Shown here one piece after another: positions 29,179 to 37,670 of a DNA stretch of 45,559 bases (its first letter is position 1; the number at the start of each line of letters is the position of its first letter). The notes under the pieces were generated by a model. The model saw only the letters and a program-made list of their open reading frames with translations. It did not search any database and was not told the DNA's origin. Source of the DNA: an uncultured Erysipelotrichaceae bacterium (lineage in GTDB: Bacteria > Bacillota_I > Bacilli_A > Erysipelotrichales > Coprobacillaceae); assembly GCA_900538465.1 (NCBI GenBank), contig UPXV01000025.1:1-45559 (forward strand). Direction: 5' to 3'. The position numbers were made by a program, and so were the translations under genes.

Positions 29179-30375
29179 TTACTCAATGGAAGCAATATAA
29201 GCCTTTAATGAGTTTCCTCCACTCACTCTCACACGTGGTAATGCGGTACAATCCATACCTTTCTTGACTTTTCCATATTGTGTTGTAAAAGCACAAAGAA
29301 TATTGGCTTCTTCAACTGCTTTTTTAGCATCATCTGTTACATCACCATATGGATATGCAAAAGCTTGTGTATTTTGAACAATTGTTTGAGCTTTCTTTAA
29401 ATCATCAACAATTTGTTGACGTGTCATTGCACTAATAATACCTCCATGACCAATATTTCCTCCAGCACGGTGCATATTATAGGAATGAGATTGGAATGTC
29501 ACATATTCACTCGCATATTCTTTTATCTTCTTATCACCATCTTTTGAGCCAATCACAAATGATGTTGCAGGAACTTTATATTTTTCAAGTAAAGGGATTC
29601 CATATTTTAAGAATCCTTTTTGTCCATCATCAAATGTTAAAACAACACTCTTTTGTGGCAATGATATTTCCCCTTTTACATAAGCTTGTAACTCTTGATA
29701 ACTTGGAAAATAATAATTTTCTTTTTTCAAATATTGAAGCTGAGCTTCTAAATCTGTATTCTTAATATAATTCACATTTAATTTCTTAGGAATATCGTTT
29801 CCTGTATATACATAATGATACATAAGCACTGGTATTCCAGCAGTATTTCCCAGGAAATTGGATGAATCGACAACATGAACTTTCCTTGTTTTTGAAGTTT
29901 CTAAACCATCTTTATTTTTAATCGAATAAACAATCTGATAATCTCCAATTTTTGAAGTATCCACTTTCCCTTTGATTTGAACTTTTGATGTTAGATTCCC
30001 TTCTTTTTTATCAATAACATGACATCCTGATTCAATATAAGGTTCACCTTTTTTCACATAAGTCTCTTCACTTCCATTTAGATTCATAACCAAACGATGT
30101 GGATCAACAACTTGAATTGTTCTTTGAATTTTTTGTTTTCCATAAATATAAGTAAGTGTATAAGTCCCTTCTTTATGAACATCAACTTTTCCTTCTACTT
30201 GAACATCTTTCATATTTGTCCCCAACTCTTGATAAGTTGAATTTAATTGTATTGTTTGTTTTGATTCCCCATTTAAAACCAATTGATTTTCTTTTGGTAA
30301 CATTAAAAAAATAATGATACCCACTCCAACAAGACAAAGTATTGTTATGAGTGTATGTTTTTTATTTAATTTCAT
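29179..30375 (-). CDS. Membrane-anchored polysaccharide deacetylase with Ig-like domains
   Basis: The 398-residue protein has an N-terminal anchor (residues about 6-25), two DUF5011-type Ig-like repeats (about 30-95 and 100-170; each ends in TxKxVxVVD-like strands) and a NodB polysaccharide deacetylase domain (about 180-398). The catalytic TFDDGQKG (near 250) and FQSHSYNMH (near 302) motifs carry the aspartates and histidines that bind metal. It should remove acetyl groups from peptidoglycan or another surface glycan outside the cell. The ATG at 30375 follows GAGGTGGGA; the -10 box at 30395-30400 excludes the longer frame. Monocistronic. Confidence 0.9.
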   Translation of the reverse strand: MKLNKKHTLITILCLVGVGIIIFLMLPKENQLVLNGESKQTIQLNSTYQELGTNMKDVQVEGKVDVHKEGTYTLTYIYGKQKIQRTIQVVDPHRLVMNLNGSEETYVKKGEPYIESGCHVIDKKEGNLTSKVQIKGKVDTSKIGDYQIVYSIKNKDGLETSKTRKVHVVDSSNFLGNTAGIPVLMYHYVYTGNDIPKKLNVNYIKNTDLEAQLQYLKKENYYFPSYQELQAYVKGEISLPQKSVVLTFDDGQKGFLKYGIPLLEKYKVPATSFVIGSKDGDKKIKEYASEYVTFQSHSYNMHRAGGNIGHGGIISAMTRQQIVDDLKKAQTIVQNTQAFAYPYGDVTDDAKKAVEEANILCAFTTQYGKVKKGMDCTALPRVRVSGGNSLKAYIASIE

Positions 30376-30394
30376 ATTCCCACCTCGTTTTTCC

Positions 30395-30400
30395 ATTATA
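30395..30400 (-). promoter_or_regulatory. -10 box of the polysaccharide deacetylase gene
   Basis: TATAAT on the minus strand lies 20 bases before the ATG at 30375; the matching -35 box is weak. It helps decide the start codon. Confidence 0.5.
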
Positions 30401-30420
30401 CTCCTTTTTCCTTAAAGAGA

Positions 30421-30447
30421 AAAGAAAAGATATGGAATCCCATATCT
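30421..30447 (-). terminator. Terminator of the ROK kinase gene
   Basis: AGATATGG/CCATATCT form a perfect 8-bp stem with a four-base loop, followed by TTTCTTTTC on the minus strand, overlapping the TAG stop. Confidence 0.85.
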
Positions 30448-31327
30448 ATCTTTCTTTTGCCATTTTTGCAAGTGCCAATGCACCACAAACACCTGCATTA
30501 TCTCCAAGTCCTGGATAAACAACATAATCTTTAATCTTATCTGTTGTAATCTCTTCTTTTTGAATATATCCATTCAATCTTTCTTGTAAGTATTTATGAA
30601 CCATTGGGAAGAGTTGTTTTTGATGCATAACCCCACCACCTAAAATAATTTTCTTAGGTGAAATTGTTAAAATATAAATAGCCAAAGCTTGTGCAATATA
30701 CCAAGCTTCTAAATCCCATGCTGGATGATCTTTAGATAGTTCACTTCCTTTTATCCCCCATCTTGCTTCAATTGCAGGACCAGCAGCTAAACCTTCAAAA
30801 CATGTTCCATGATATGGACATTTTCCAGCATAATGATCATCTTCTCTTACTGTTAACATCATATGACCCATTTCAGGATGTAATAATCCATGAACAAGTT
30901 TTCTTTCAACAATGGCACCACCACCAATACCAGTTCCAATTGTTAAATATAATGCACTATCCAATCCTTTGGCAGCACCAAAATAGGCTTCTCCTAAAGC
31001 CGCACCATTCACATCAGTATCAAAAGCAATTGGTAAATCAGGATAATGTTCTTGAATAGCACCAACAATATTATAATTTGTCCATCCTTGTTTTGGTGTT
31101 GTTGTAATATAACCGTAAGTTGGACTGTTTAAATCAGGATCAATTGGTCCAAAGCATCCTAATCCTAATGCTTCAATATCCTTTCCATCAAAAAATTTAA
31201 AAATATTTTTTACAGTTTCTTCAGGTGTTGTTGTAGGGAAAGCATCTCTTTCTAAGATATTTCCATTTTCGTCTCCAATCGCAACAACAAATTTTGTTCC
31301 TCCAGCTTCAATAGCTCCTAATTTCAT
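30446..31327 (-). CDS. ROK family sugar kinase, fructokinase-like
   Basis: The 293-residue protein is a ROK kinase. The ATP-binding signature LGAIEAGGTKFVVAIG starts at residue 3, GLGCFGPIDPD is near 62, DTDVNGAALGEAYFGAAKG near 100, and LTIGTGIGGGAIV near 128. The zinc-binding region reads HYAGKCPYHGTCFEGLAAGPA near 165. This arrangement is that of fructokinases of the ScrK/GmuE type, phosphorylating fructose or mannose at the 6-position. The ATG at 31327 follows AAGGAGAAGAGG. A long palindrome 33 bases upstream suggests sugar-responsive control. Confidence 0.92.
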   Translation of the reverse strand: MKLGAIEAGGTKFVVAIGDENGNILERDAFPTTTPEETVKNIFKFFDGKDIEALGLGCFGPIDPDLNSPTYGYITTTPKQGWTNYNIVGAIQEHYPDLPIAFDTDVNGAALGEAYFGAAKGLDSALYLTIGTGIGGGAIVERKLVHGLLHPEMGHMMLTVREDDHYAGKCPYHGTCFEGLAAGPAIEARWGIKGSELSKDHPAWDLEAWYIAQALAIYILTISPKKIILGGGVMHQKQLFPMVHKYLQERLNGYIQKEEITTDKIKDYVVYPGLGDNAGVCGALALAKMAKER

Positions 31328-31359
31328 TTCCTCTTCTCCTTCCTTAACTACCTCAGTCA

Positions 31360-31387
31360 TTATTTTATCATGTTCATGATAAAATAA
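31360..31387. promoter_or_regulatory. 28-base palindrome upstream of the ROK kinase gene
   Basis: TTATTTTATCATG-TT-CATGATAAAATAA has perfect 13-base arms around two bases. It lies between the metallophosphoesterase stop and the ROK start and contains TAAAAT, which could be the -10 box. It lacks a following T-tract, so an operator is more likely than a terminator. Confidence 0.6.
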
Positions 31388-31399
31388 AAAGTGATTTTC

Positions 31400-32638
31400 T
31401 TAAAATGTCAAAGTCAAATTTTGATTATCATCTTGATCTTTCATTAAACTCTCAAGATACTTTTTATAAAAATCTAATTTTTCTCCATAACTTGTTGAAT
31501 AATAATGATAACCAGGCATAGCCTTAAGTTCATCAGCATGTTTTGCGATATTCCCACTAAAATAATAACGATTGGCTTTAACCACAACATCTAACATCTC
31601 TTTGCGTATTTTTTGATCTTTTATGGTTTGAAAAGATTCATCAAAATGATGTGAAGACACTTGATCAAAATAATCATTTGCATCCTTAGAAATATAAAGA
31701 GATTGGGTATGATATTTCATTTGATGCTTATCCAATTCGATAATTCCATATTGTAAAGGGGCATCTAATAATGAAGATGAAGCAATATCATAAATAGAAT
31801 TGATCTTTTTAATATTTTGACAATGCATATGTCCAGATAAAACAAATGGAACATGATATGTTTCAAACAATTTTGCGATTTTTTCATTATCTTTTATAGT
31901 ATAACCTGCATTTAAAAGTTCATTATGATGTGTCAAATTATGATGCATTGCAACAATAGCTCTTTTTTGAGATTTCTCAATATCTTTTAACTGACTCTCT
32001 AACCATTCTTGTGTTGAATCAGGAAAAATACCACCCACATCTAAAGAAGTCCCCGTGGTTTGTTCATGAGACGTAGAATCCATCATCAATAAAGAATAAT
32101 CATCATTTAAATCAATACGATAACTTAATGAATCTTGATGTTTTTTTACAGCAATATCATATCCTAAATCTTTATAAATATCTTCAAAAGTTTTTGCATT
32201 GGTTTTTTCAACATCAAAATAATCATCTTTCCCATAACCTTTTGCAGAAAAATTATCAATATCATGATTCCCAGGTATCACAGCCACGTGAATACCATCA
32301 CTTTTTAATGCTTTTAACTTTTTCGCCAAAGCTTCATGACTTCCCTTTTCTCCATTAAAAGATAAATCTCCCGTCAAAATAACCAAATCAGGTTTTTCTA
32401 ATTTCACTGCTTTGATAAATGCATCTACAATTTCATCAGCAGATGTAACCATTTTTCCATCACCATATAACATCGATTCTTCAAACCATTCACAATCTTG
32501 ATAGTAATCTTTTAAAAAATAGTGAAAATCACTTGCCACTATCAATTTTATTTTATCTCGCTTCACCAAAGGAGTCTGACGGCATCCTATCAATAGAACA
32601 ACAACCAATAACAAATATATTATTTTTTTCATTTTCAT
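31400..32638 (-). CDS. Metallophosphoesterase lipoprotein
   Basis: The 412-residue protein begins with a lipoprotein signal peptide (KKIIYLLLVVVLLIGC, lipobox LLIGC near residue 18), so it should be anchored outside the cell. The calcineurin-like metallophosphoesterase motifs follow in order: VASDFHYF, LTGDLSFNGEKGS near 95, PGNHDID near 125, AMHHNLTHH near 230 and LSGHMHCQ near 270. They bind two metals and hydrolyse a phosphomonoester or diester; the substrate is unknown. ATG at 32638 and ATG at 32632 are both well placed after GAGGTAGGTG; the former is given. Confidence 0.9.
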   Translation of the reverse strand: MKMKKIIYLLLVVVLLIGCRQTPLVKRDKIKLIVASDFHYFLKDYYQDCEWFEESMLYGDGKMVTSADEIVDAFIKAVKLEKPDLVILTGDLSFNGEKGSHEALAKKLKALKSDGIHVAVIPGNHDIDNFSAKGYGKDDYFDVEKTNAKTFEDIYKDLGYDIAVKKHQDSLSYRIDLNDDYSLLMMDSTSHEQTTGTSLDVGGIFPDSTQEWLESQLKDIEKSQKRAIVAMHHNLTHHNELLNAGYTIKDNEKIAKLFETYHVPFVLSGHMHCQNIKKINSIYDIASSSLLDAPLQYGIIELDKHQMKYHTQSLYISKDANDYFDQVSSHHFDESFQTIKDQKIRKEMLDVVVKANRYYFSGNIAKHADELKAMPGYHYYSTSYGEKLDFYKKYLESLMKDQDDNQNLTLTF

Positions 32639-32680
32639 CACCTACCTCTATTCTAACATAAATGAGTTAAGATTACTCAT

Positions 32681-32709
32681 AAAGAAAGAGCGAATCTTTC
32701 GACTCGCTC
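32681..32709 (-). terminator. Terminator of the pflB-pflA operon
   Basis: A 9-bp stem (32688-32696 with 32701-32709, one G-U pair) capped by a GAAA tetraloop is followed by TTTCTTT on the minus strand, one base after the pflA stop. Confidence 0.9.
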
Positions 32710-33465
32710 CTATTTTTTAAATCCTTGATAATCTTCTGTATGTAATAATTGATTAGCATTTTCGATACGTTCTTGACTTGGAGGATTGATTCCATCTAAA
32801 GGATAAGGAATTCCTAATTCTTTCCATTTAAATGTTCCTAAAGTATGATAAGGAAGAACTTCTACTCTTTCAACATTTTTTAATGTTTTGATAAATTGAT
32901 CTAATTCCATTAAATCTTCATCAAAATCACTTCTTTCAGGTACCAAGACATGTCTAATCCATACAGGTTTTTGAATATCTGATAAATATCTTGCCATATC
33001 CAAGATATGATCATTAGGTTGACCTGTCAATTGAATATGTTTTTCATTATTGATTTCCTTAATATCAACCAATAATAAATCCGTATACTGCATTAATTCT
33101 TCAAATTTAGAAAAGAAAGGTTCTTCTCTTGTAAAACATCCACCACTTGTATCAATACAAGTATGAATCCCTTCTTTTTTAGCAAGTTTAAATAATTCTA
33201 ATAAAAAATCCAATTGCAATAAAGGTTCTCCACCACTAATTGTCAAACCACCTTTTTTACCCCAATAATTACGATATTTCATAGATTGATCTAAAGCTTG
33301 TTGGGCAGTCATTTCTTGATATGTCTTAGATCCCCAAGTATCAGGATTATGACAGAATTGACATCTTAAAGGACAACCATGCAAAAAATAAATATATCTT
33401 ACACCTGGTCCATCAACAGAACCAAAACTTTCAATAGAATGAATTCTACCAATTACATTTTCCAC
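32710..33465 (-). CDS. pflA: Pyruvate formate-lyase-activating enzyme
   Basis: The 251-residue protein is a radical SAM enzyme with the 4Fe-4S motif FLHGCPLRCQFCHNPD (C-x3-C-x2-C, residues about 28-41), GGLTISGGEPLLQ near 74 and IDTSGG near 107. It generates the glycyl radical on PflB under anaerobic conditions. The start is GTG, 6 bases after GGAGGAAG. It follows pflB by 67 bases, with a hairpin between, so its expression may be lower than that of pflB. Confidence 0.97.
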   Translation of the reverse strand: MENVIGRIHSIESFGSVDGPGVRYIYFLHGCPLRCQFCHNPDTWGSKTYQEMTAQQALDQSMKYRNYWGKKGGLTISGGEPLLQLDFLLELFKLAKKEGIHTCIDTSGGCFTREEPFFSKFEELMQYTDLLLVDIKEINNEKHIQLTGQPNDHILDMARYLSDIQKPVWIRHVLVPERSDFDEDLMELDQFIKTLKNVERVEVLPYHTLGTFKWKELGIPYPLDGINPPSQERIENANQLLHTEDYQGFKK

Positions 33466-33481
33466 TTTCTTCCTCCTCTTA

Positions 33482-33510
33482 TAAAAACAGCCTCTAAGAA
33501 AGAGGCCGTT
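33482..33510 (-). terminator. Hairpin terminator between pflB and pflA
   Basis: A 9-bp stem (33486-33494 with 33502-33510, one G-U pair) with a seven-base loop is followed by TTTTTAT on the minus strand. It may be partly read through to give a lower pflA level. Confidence 0.78.
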
Positions 33511-33532
33511 TATTTTTATAAAGTTCTATGAA

Positions 33533-35785
33533 TTACATATGATCATGACAAGTTCTAGAAATAACATCTAATTGTTGTTCTCTAGTTAAGTCAATGAATT
33601 TAACTGCATATCCAGATACACGAATTGTGAAGTTTGCATATTCTTCTTTTTCTGGATGTTCCATAGCATCAATTAATTTTTCTTTTCCAAATACGTTTAC
33701 GTTTAAGTGATGAGCACCTTGATTGAAGTAACCATCTAAAACTTGAACTAAGTTAGTTACTCTTTCATCTTCATCATGTCCTAAAGCATCAGGATTGATA
33801 GTTTGAGTATTAGAAATACCATCCAATGCCCATTCATATGGTAATTTAGCAACAGAGTTTAATGAAGATAATAAACCATTTTGTTCTGCACCATAAGATG
33901 GGTTAGCACCTGGAGATAATGGTTCACCAGCTTTACGTCCATCAGGTAATGAACCAGTTGCTTTACCATAAACAACGTTAGAAGTAATTGTTAAGATAGA
34001 AGTTGTTGGTTCAGAATTTCTATAAGTATGATGTTTCTTAATCTTAGCTAAGAATTCACCTAATAACCAAACTGCGATTTCATCAGCACGGTCATCATCG
34101 TTACCATAACGAGGGAAATCTCCTTCAGTTTCATAATCAACAACGATACCATTTTCATCTCTGATAGTTTTTACTTTAGCATATTTAATTGCACTTAATG
34201 AGTCAACAACATGAGAGAAACCAGCAATACCAGTTGCAAATGTACGTCTAACATCAGTATCAATTAAAGCCATTTCAGCTGCTTCATAATAATATTTATC
34301 ATGCATATATTGAATTAAGTTCAATGTATTAACATATAAGTCAGCTAACCATTCCATCATTTGGTCATATCTTTCCATAACTTCATCATAGTCTAAGTAT
34401 TCACTCATAATTGGACGATATTTTGGAGCCACTTGTTCTTTTGTTTTTTCATCGATACCACCGTTGATAGCGTAAGTTAAACATTTAGCTAAGTTAGCAC
34501 GAGCACCGAAGAATTGCATTTCTTTACCAGTTTGAGTTGCAGATACACAACAGCAAATTGAATAGTCATCTCCCCATACAGGTCTCATAACGTCATCATT
34601 TTCATATTGAACTGAGCTTGTATTGATTGAGATTTTTGCAGTATATTTTTTGAAGTTTTCAGGTAATGCTTCAGTATATAATACAGTTAAGTTTGGTTCA
34701 GGAGCAGGTCCCATATTTTCTAATGTGTGTAAGAAACGGAAACAGTTCTTTGTAACCATTGAACGTCCATCAGTACCAAGACCAGCTACTTCAAGTGTTG
34801 CCCATACTGGGTCACCAGAGAATAATTGGTTGTATGAAGGAATACGTGCAAATTTAACCATTCTACATTTCATAACGAAATGGTCAACTAATTCTTGAGC
34901 TTCTTCTTCAGTTAAGATTCCAGCTTCTAAATCTCTTTCAATATAGATATCTAAGAAAGTAGAAACACGTCCTACTGACATAGCAGCACCATTTTGAGTT
35001 TTAATTGCAGCTAAATATCCAAAATATAACCATTGGAATGCTTCACGAGCATTTTTAGCTGGTTCAGAAATGTCATAACCATAAATAGCAGCCATTTCTT
35101 TCATTTCTTTTAAAGCTTTTACTTGTTCAGCTAATTCTTCTCTTCTACGGATGATATCTTCAGTCATTGATCCACTTCCACAATGAGCGAAATCATCTAA
35201 TTTTTCTTGAATTAAGAAATCAATACCATATAATGCAACACGACGATAATCTCCAACAATACGTCCACGTCCATAAGTATCTGGTAAACCAGTAATTACT
35301 TTGTTATGACGAGCTTTTTTGATTTCTGGAGTATAAACATCAAAGACACCTTGGTTATGTGTTTTATGATATTTAGTGAAGATTTCATGTAATTTTTCAC
35401 TTGGTTCATATCCATAAGTTTGACAAGCTTGTTCAGCCATTTTAATACCACCATATGGCATGAATGCTCTTTTTAATGGTTTGTCAGTTTGTAAACCAAC
35501 AACTTTTTCTAAATCTTTTAAAGATTCATCAATATATCCTGGTCCATAAGCAGTTAATCCAGAAACAATTTCTGTTTCCATATCAAGAACTCCACCTTTA
35601 GCACGTTCTGCTTTTTGTAGTTCTTGTAATTTTCCCCATAACTTATTAGTTGCTTCAGTTGGTCCAGCTAAGAAAGATTCGTCACCATCGTAAGGTTTAT
35701 AGTTTTGTTGAATAAAGTCACGAGTGTTTACTTCTTCTTTCCAAAGTCTTCCTTTGAAACCTTTCCATTGTTCTTTTTCTAACAT
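33533..35785 (-). CDS. pflB: Formate C-acetyltransferase (pyruvate formate-lyase)
   Basis: The 750-residue glycyl-radical enzyme converts pyruvate and CoA to acetyl-CoA and formate, the core step of anaerobic fermentation. The catalytic cysteines are in DDYSICCCVSATQTGKEMQ near residue 410, and the radical glycine is Gly725 in IRVSGYAVKF near the C-terminus. The length equals the family standard. The ATG at 35785 lies about 11 bases after AAGGAGG; longer in-frame starts would run past the promoter. Codon use is strongly biased, suggesting high expression. pflA follows in the operon. Confidence 0.98.
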   Translation of the reverse strand: MLEKEQWKGFKGRLWKEEVNTRDFIQQNYKPYDGDESFLAGPTEATNKLWGKLQELQKAERAKGGVLDMETEIVSGLTAYGPGYIDESLKDLEKVVGLQTDKPLKRAFMPYGGIKMAEQACQTYGYEPSEKLHEIFTKYHKTHNQGVFDVYTPEIKKARHNKVITGLPDTYGRGRIVGDYRRVALYGIDFLIQEKLDDFAHCGSGSMTEDIIRRREELAEQVKALKEMKEMAAIYGYDISEPAKNAREAFQWLYFGYLAAIKTQNGAAMSVGRVSTFLDIYIERDLEAGILTEEEAQELVDHFVMKCRMVKFARIPSYNQLFSGDPVWATLEVAGLGTDGRSMVTKNCFRFLHTLENMGPAPEPNLTVLYTEALPENFKKYTAKISINTSSVQYENDDVMRPVWGDDYSICCCVSATQTGKEMQFFGARANLAKCLTYAINGGIDEKTKEQVAPKYRPIMSEYLDYDEVMERYDQMMEWLADLYVNTLNLIQYMHDKYYYEAAEMALIDTDVRRTFATGIAGFSHVVDSLSAIKYAKVKTIRDENGIVVDYETEGDFPRYGNDDDRADEIAVWLLGEFLAKIKKHHTYRNSEPTTSILTITSNVVYGKATGSLPDGRKAGEPLSPGANPSYGAEQNGLLSSLNSVAKLPYEWALDGISNTQTINPDALGHDEDERVTNLVQVLDGYFNQGAHHLNVNVFGKEKLIDAMEHPEKEEYANFTIRVSGYAVKFIDLTREQQLDVISRTCHDHM

Positions 35786-35822
35786 GTTTTTTGTTTCCTC
35801 CTTGAAATTAAATTCCTCACCC

Positions 35823-35851
35823 ATTATAGCACTCTTCATACGTGCACACAA
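35823..35851 (-). promoter_or_regulatory. Proximal promoter of pflB
   Basis: TTGTGT, 17 bases, then TATAAT preceded by TGC (extended -10) lie 37 bases before the pflB start. No perfect Rex-type palindrome was seen. Confidence 0.65.
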
Positions 35852-35938
35852 TGAAAAATATCACTTTTTTTGATGTTTTTTCATACTTTTAGAAGCTCTA
35901 GAAACTCCCTTTATGGGTAATATCTTATCGACAATCTC

Positions 35939-35968
35939 ACTATACCAAATATCATCGTCATAGTCCAA
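35939..35968 (-). promoter_or_regulatory. Possible distal promoter of pflB
   Basis: TTGGAC and TATAGT are separated by 18 bases on the minus strand, giving a leader of about 150 bases before pflB. The space between the two promoters holds no gene. Confidence 0.4.
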
Positions 35969-35983
35969 TTATTTGCACCAAAA

Positions 35984-36011
35984 AAAAGAAAAAGCAGATT
36001 TTTTTCTGCTT
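35984..36011 (-). terminator. Terminator of the EIIB-like gene
   Basis: AAGCAGA/TCTGCTT form a 7-bp stem with a six-base loop, followed by TTTCTTTTTTT on the minus strand. Confidence 0.85.
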
Positions 36012-36354
36012 ACAAACAATTCTTTAAATCTTTTTCAATAAGCGGAGATTGTTTTCCAAAGATCATTGAAAGATTTTCCTTTCCTTCAACAATTCCACTT
36101 GCACCCAATGCTTGGATTTTTTCAACTTGCACCAAATGTCCATCTTTTAATGAAACTGTTAATTTAGAAGGCGAACTCTTCACATCAACAATATTCTCTT
36201 TTCCACCTAATGCATCTATCAATGCTTGAATATCAATTGTAGAAACAATATTTTCTTTAAAACCTTTATTTTTAATAAAACGTGTAAATCCAAAATAAAG
36301 TAATAGCGCAGCTAAAATAATTCCTACAAATATTAAAACATATTGAATTTCCAT
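36010..36354 (-). CDS. Membrane-anchored EIIB-like domain without the catalytic cysteine
   Basis: The 114-residue protein has an N-terminal membrane helix (about residues 4-25) and a small domain like the glucose-type PTS EIIB (DIQALIDALGGKENIVDVKSS, then KLTVSLKDGHLVQVEKIQALGASGIVE). In functional EIIB domains the segment after the ALGGKENI helix carries the phosphorylated cysteine (D-x-C-x-T-R-L); here it is KSSPSKL, with serine instead. Phosphotransfer is therefore unlikely, and a binding or regulatory role is more plausible. AAAGGATGTGA precedes the ATG. It is divergent from the RodA/FtsW-type gene across a palindromic promoter region. Confidence 0.85.
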   Translation of the reverse strand: MEIQYVLIFVGIILAALLLYFGFTRFIKNKGFKENIVSTIDIQALIDALGGKENIVDVKSSPSKLTVSLKDGHLVQVEKIQALGASGIVEGKENLSMIFGKQSPLIEKDLKNCL

Positions 36355-36390
36355 ATATTCACATCCTTTTTTGATTGAAGTATTTCTAAA

Positions 36391-36406
36391 TTATAGTATA
36401 CTATAA
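36391..36406. promoter_or_regulatory. Palindromic divergent promoter region
   Basis: TTATAGTATACTATAA is a perfect 16-base palindrome containing -10-like boxes on both strands (TATACT on plus, TATAAT on minus). TTGAAG 16 bases before TATACT is a plausible -35 box for the rodA-type gene. Confidence 0.5.
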
Positions 36407-36434
36407 AGAGATAAAAAAAGAAAGGAGCAATGAA

Positions 36435-37646
36435 ATGGAAAGAATAAAAAAACTTTGTTTAGAACAACCTTTGATTCCACTGATGGTTCTTATGGCAGTC
36501 TTAAGCTGTTTTGCAATATTTAATGCTGCTCCTTTAATTTCTAATAAAGTTGGTAATCCTGCGACTCTATGGATAAAACAAGGTGTCTTTTATGTCATTG
36601 CTGCAGTGATTATCTTCATTATATATAAAGTTGGTAATGAACAAATTTATGATAAGATTTGGATTATTTATTGGATTTTAATGGCTTTTCTTATTATTTT
36701 GGCTCTCGAGCATTTCATTTATACACGTATTTGGAATGGTCATCATATTTTACCTTTTGTCAAAACAATAGGTGGTGCAACATCTTGGTTTAATTTACCT
36801 GGATTTAATTTTCAACCTTCGGAATTTATGAAAATTGCTTTGGTGATTCTGCTTGCAAGAATTACTAAAGAATATAATGATTACTATTTAGTTAGAACTT
36901 TTGAAACAGAAATTCGTTATATTGGGAAATGTATGTCTGTTGTTATACCACCTGCTTTACTTGTTTATTTACAAAATGATACAGGTGTTATGTTAATTAT
37001 TTTAATTGGTGTCATTTTTGTTTTATTCTCGAGTGGTTTACGTGGACAATGGTTTATGGTAGGAATTATTCTAGCCGCTTTAGTGATTGGTATTGGAGCA
37101 TATCTTTTTATCTATCAACCAGATATTTTTTCTAAAATTATTAGTGGTCATAAACTTGATCGATTCTATGGTTGGGTAGACCCTGAAGGTACAGTTGGTA
37201 AAGAAGGTTATCAATTGTTTTATTCCCTTCTTTCTTATGGGACTGCAGGATGGTTTGGACATGGTATTCAAGCTGCTATTAAAATGTTTCCTGAAGCACA
37301 AACCGATTTTATCTTTGCAGTGATTCTCACTGATTTTGGTTATATTGGTGGACTTATTACAATCAGTGCTATTGTTGGATTAGATATTGTGATTTTAAAA
37401 ATTGGTTTTGATTCTACAAATGATCGTGATAAATATATGACAATTGGTATTATTGGAATGTTGTTATTTCAACAAATTTGGAATATGAGTATGATTTTAG
37501 GATTGTTACCAATTACCGGTATTACATTACCATTTATATCTTATGGAGGATCTTCTTTACTTTCATATGTCATTGCCATAGGAATGTTTATGGATATCAA
37601 TAGTCAAAACAACATTATGAAAAACAGATCCATTATAAAAGCATAG
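36435..37646 (+). CDS. RodA/FtsW/SpoVE family peptidoglycan polymerase
   Basis: The 403-residue protein has about ten membrane helices and the SEDS family segments: NLPGFNFQPSEFMKIALVI near residue 118, LLVYLQNDTGVMLIIL near 178, DPEGTVGKEGYQLFYSLLSY near 248, FPEAQTDFIFAVILTDFGY near 285 and, at the end, GITLPFISYGGSSLLSYVIA. These enzymes polymerise peptidoglycan glycan strands with a partner class B PBP. Ending in LPFISYGG..S is common to both RodA and FtsW; without a partner gene nearby the choice is open. AAAGGAG precedes the ATG at 36435. Confidence 0.93.
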   Translation: MERIKKLCLEQPLIPLMVLMAVLSCFAIFNAAPLISNKVGNPATLWIKQGVFYVIAAVIIFIIYKVGNEQIYDKIWIIYWILMAFLIILALEHFIYTRIWNGHHILPFVKTIGGATSWFNLPGFNFQPSEFMKIALVILLARITKEYNDYYLVRTFETEIRYIGKCMSVVIPPALLVYLQNDTGVMLIILIGVIFVLFSSGLRGQWFMVGIILAALVIGIGAYLFIYQPDIFSKIISGHKLDRFYGWVDPEGTVGKEGYQLFYSLLSYGTAGWFGHGIQAAIKMFPEAQTDFIFAVILTDFGYIGGLITISAIVGLDIVILKIGFDSTNDRDKYMTIGIIGMLLFQQIWNMSMILGLLPITGITLPFISYGGSSLLSYVIAIGMFMDINSQNNIMKNRSIIKA

Positions 37647-37670
37647 CTCAATAAAATGAACTATGCTTTT
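37637..37670. terminator. Bidirectional terminator between rodA-type and RluA-type genes
   Basis: AAAAGCATAG/CTATGCTTTT form a 10-bp stem extended by two more pairs across a mismatch, with T-runs on both sides, and cover the stop codons of both convergent genes. Confidence 0.88.

Noticed and set aside
34623..34898. 91-codon plus-strand frame inside pflB, and similar frames inside other genes
   Set aside because: These lie antisense to strongly conserved genes and lack ribosome binding sites; they are chance open frames in biased codon contexts.
35823..35970. Rex-type operator at the pflB promoters
   Set aside because: TTGTG is present, but the matching TTCACAA half at the right spacing is absent.
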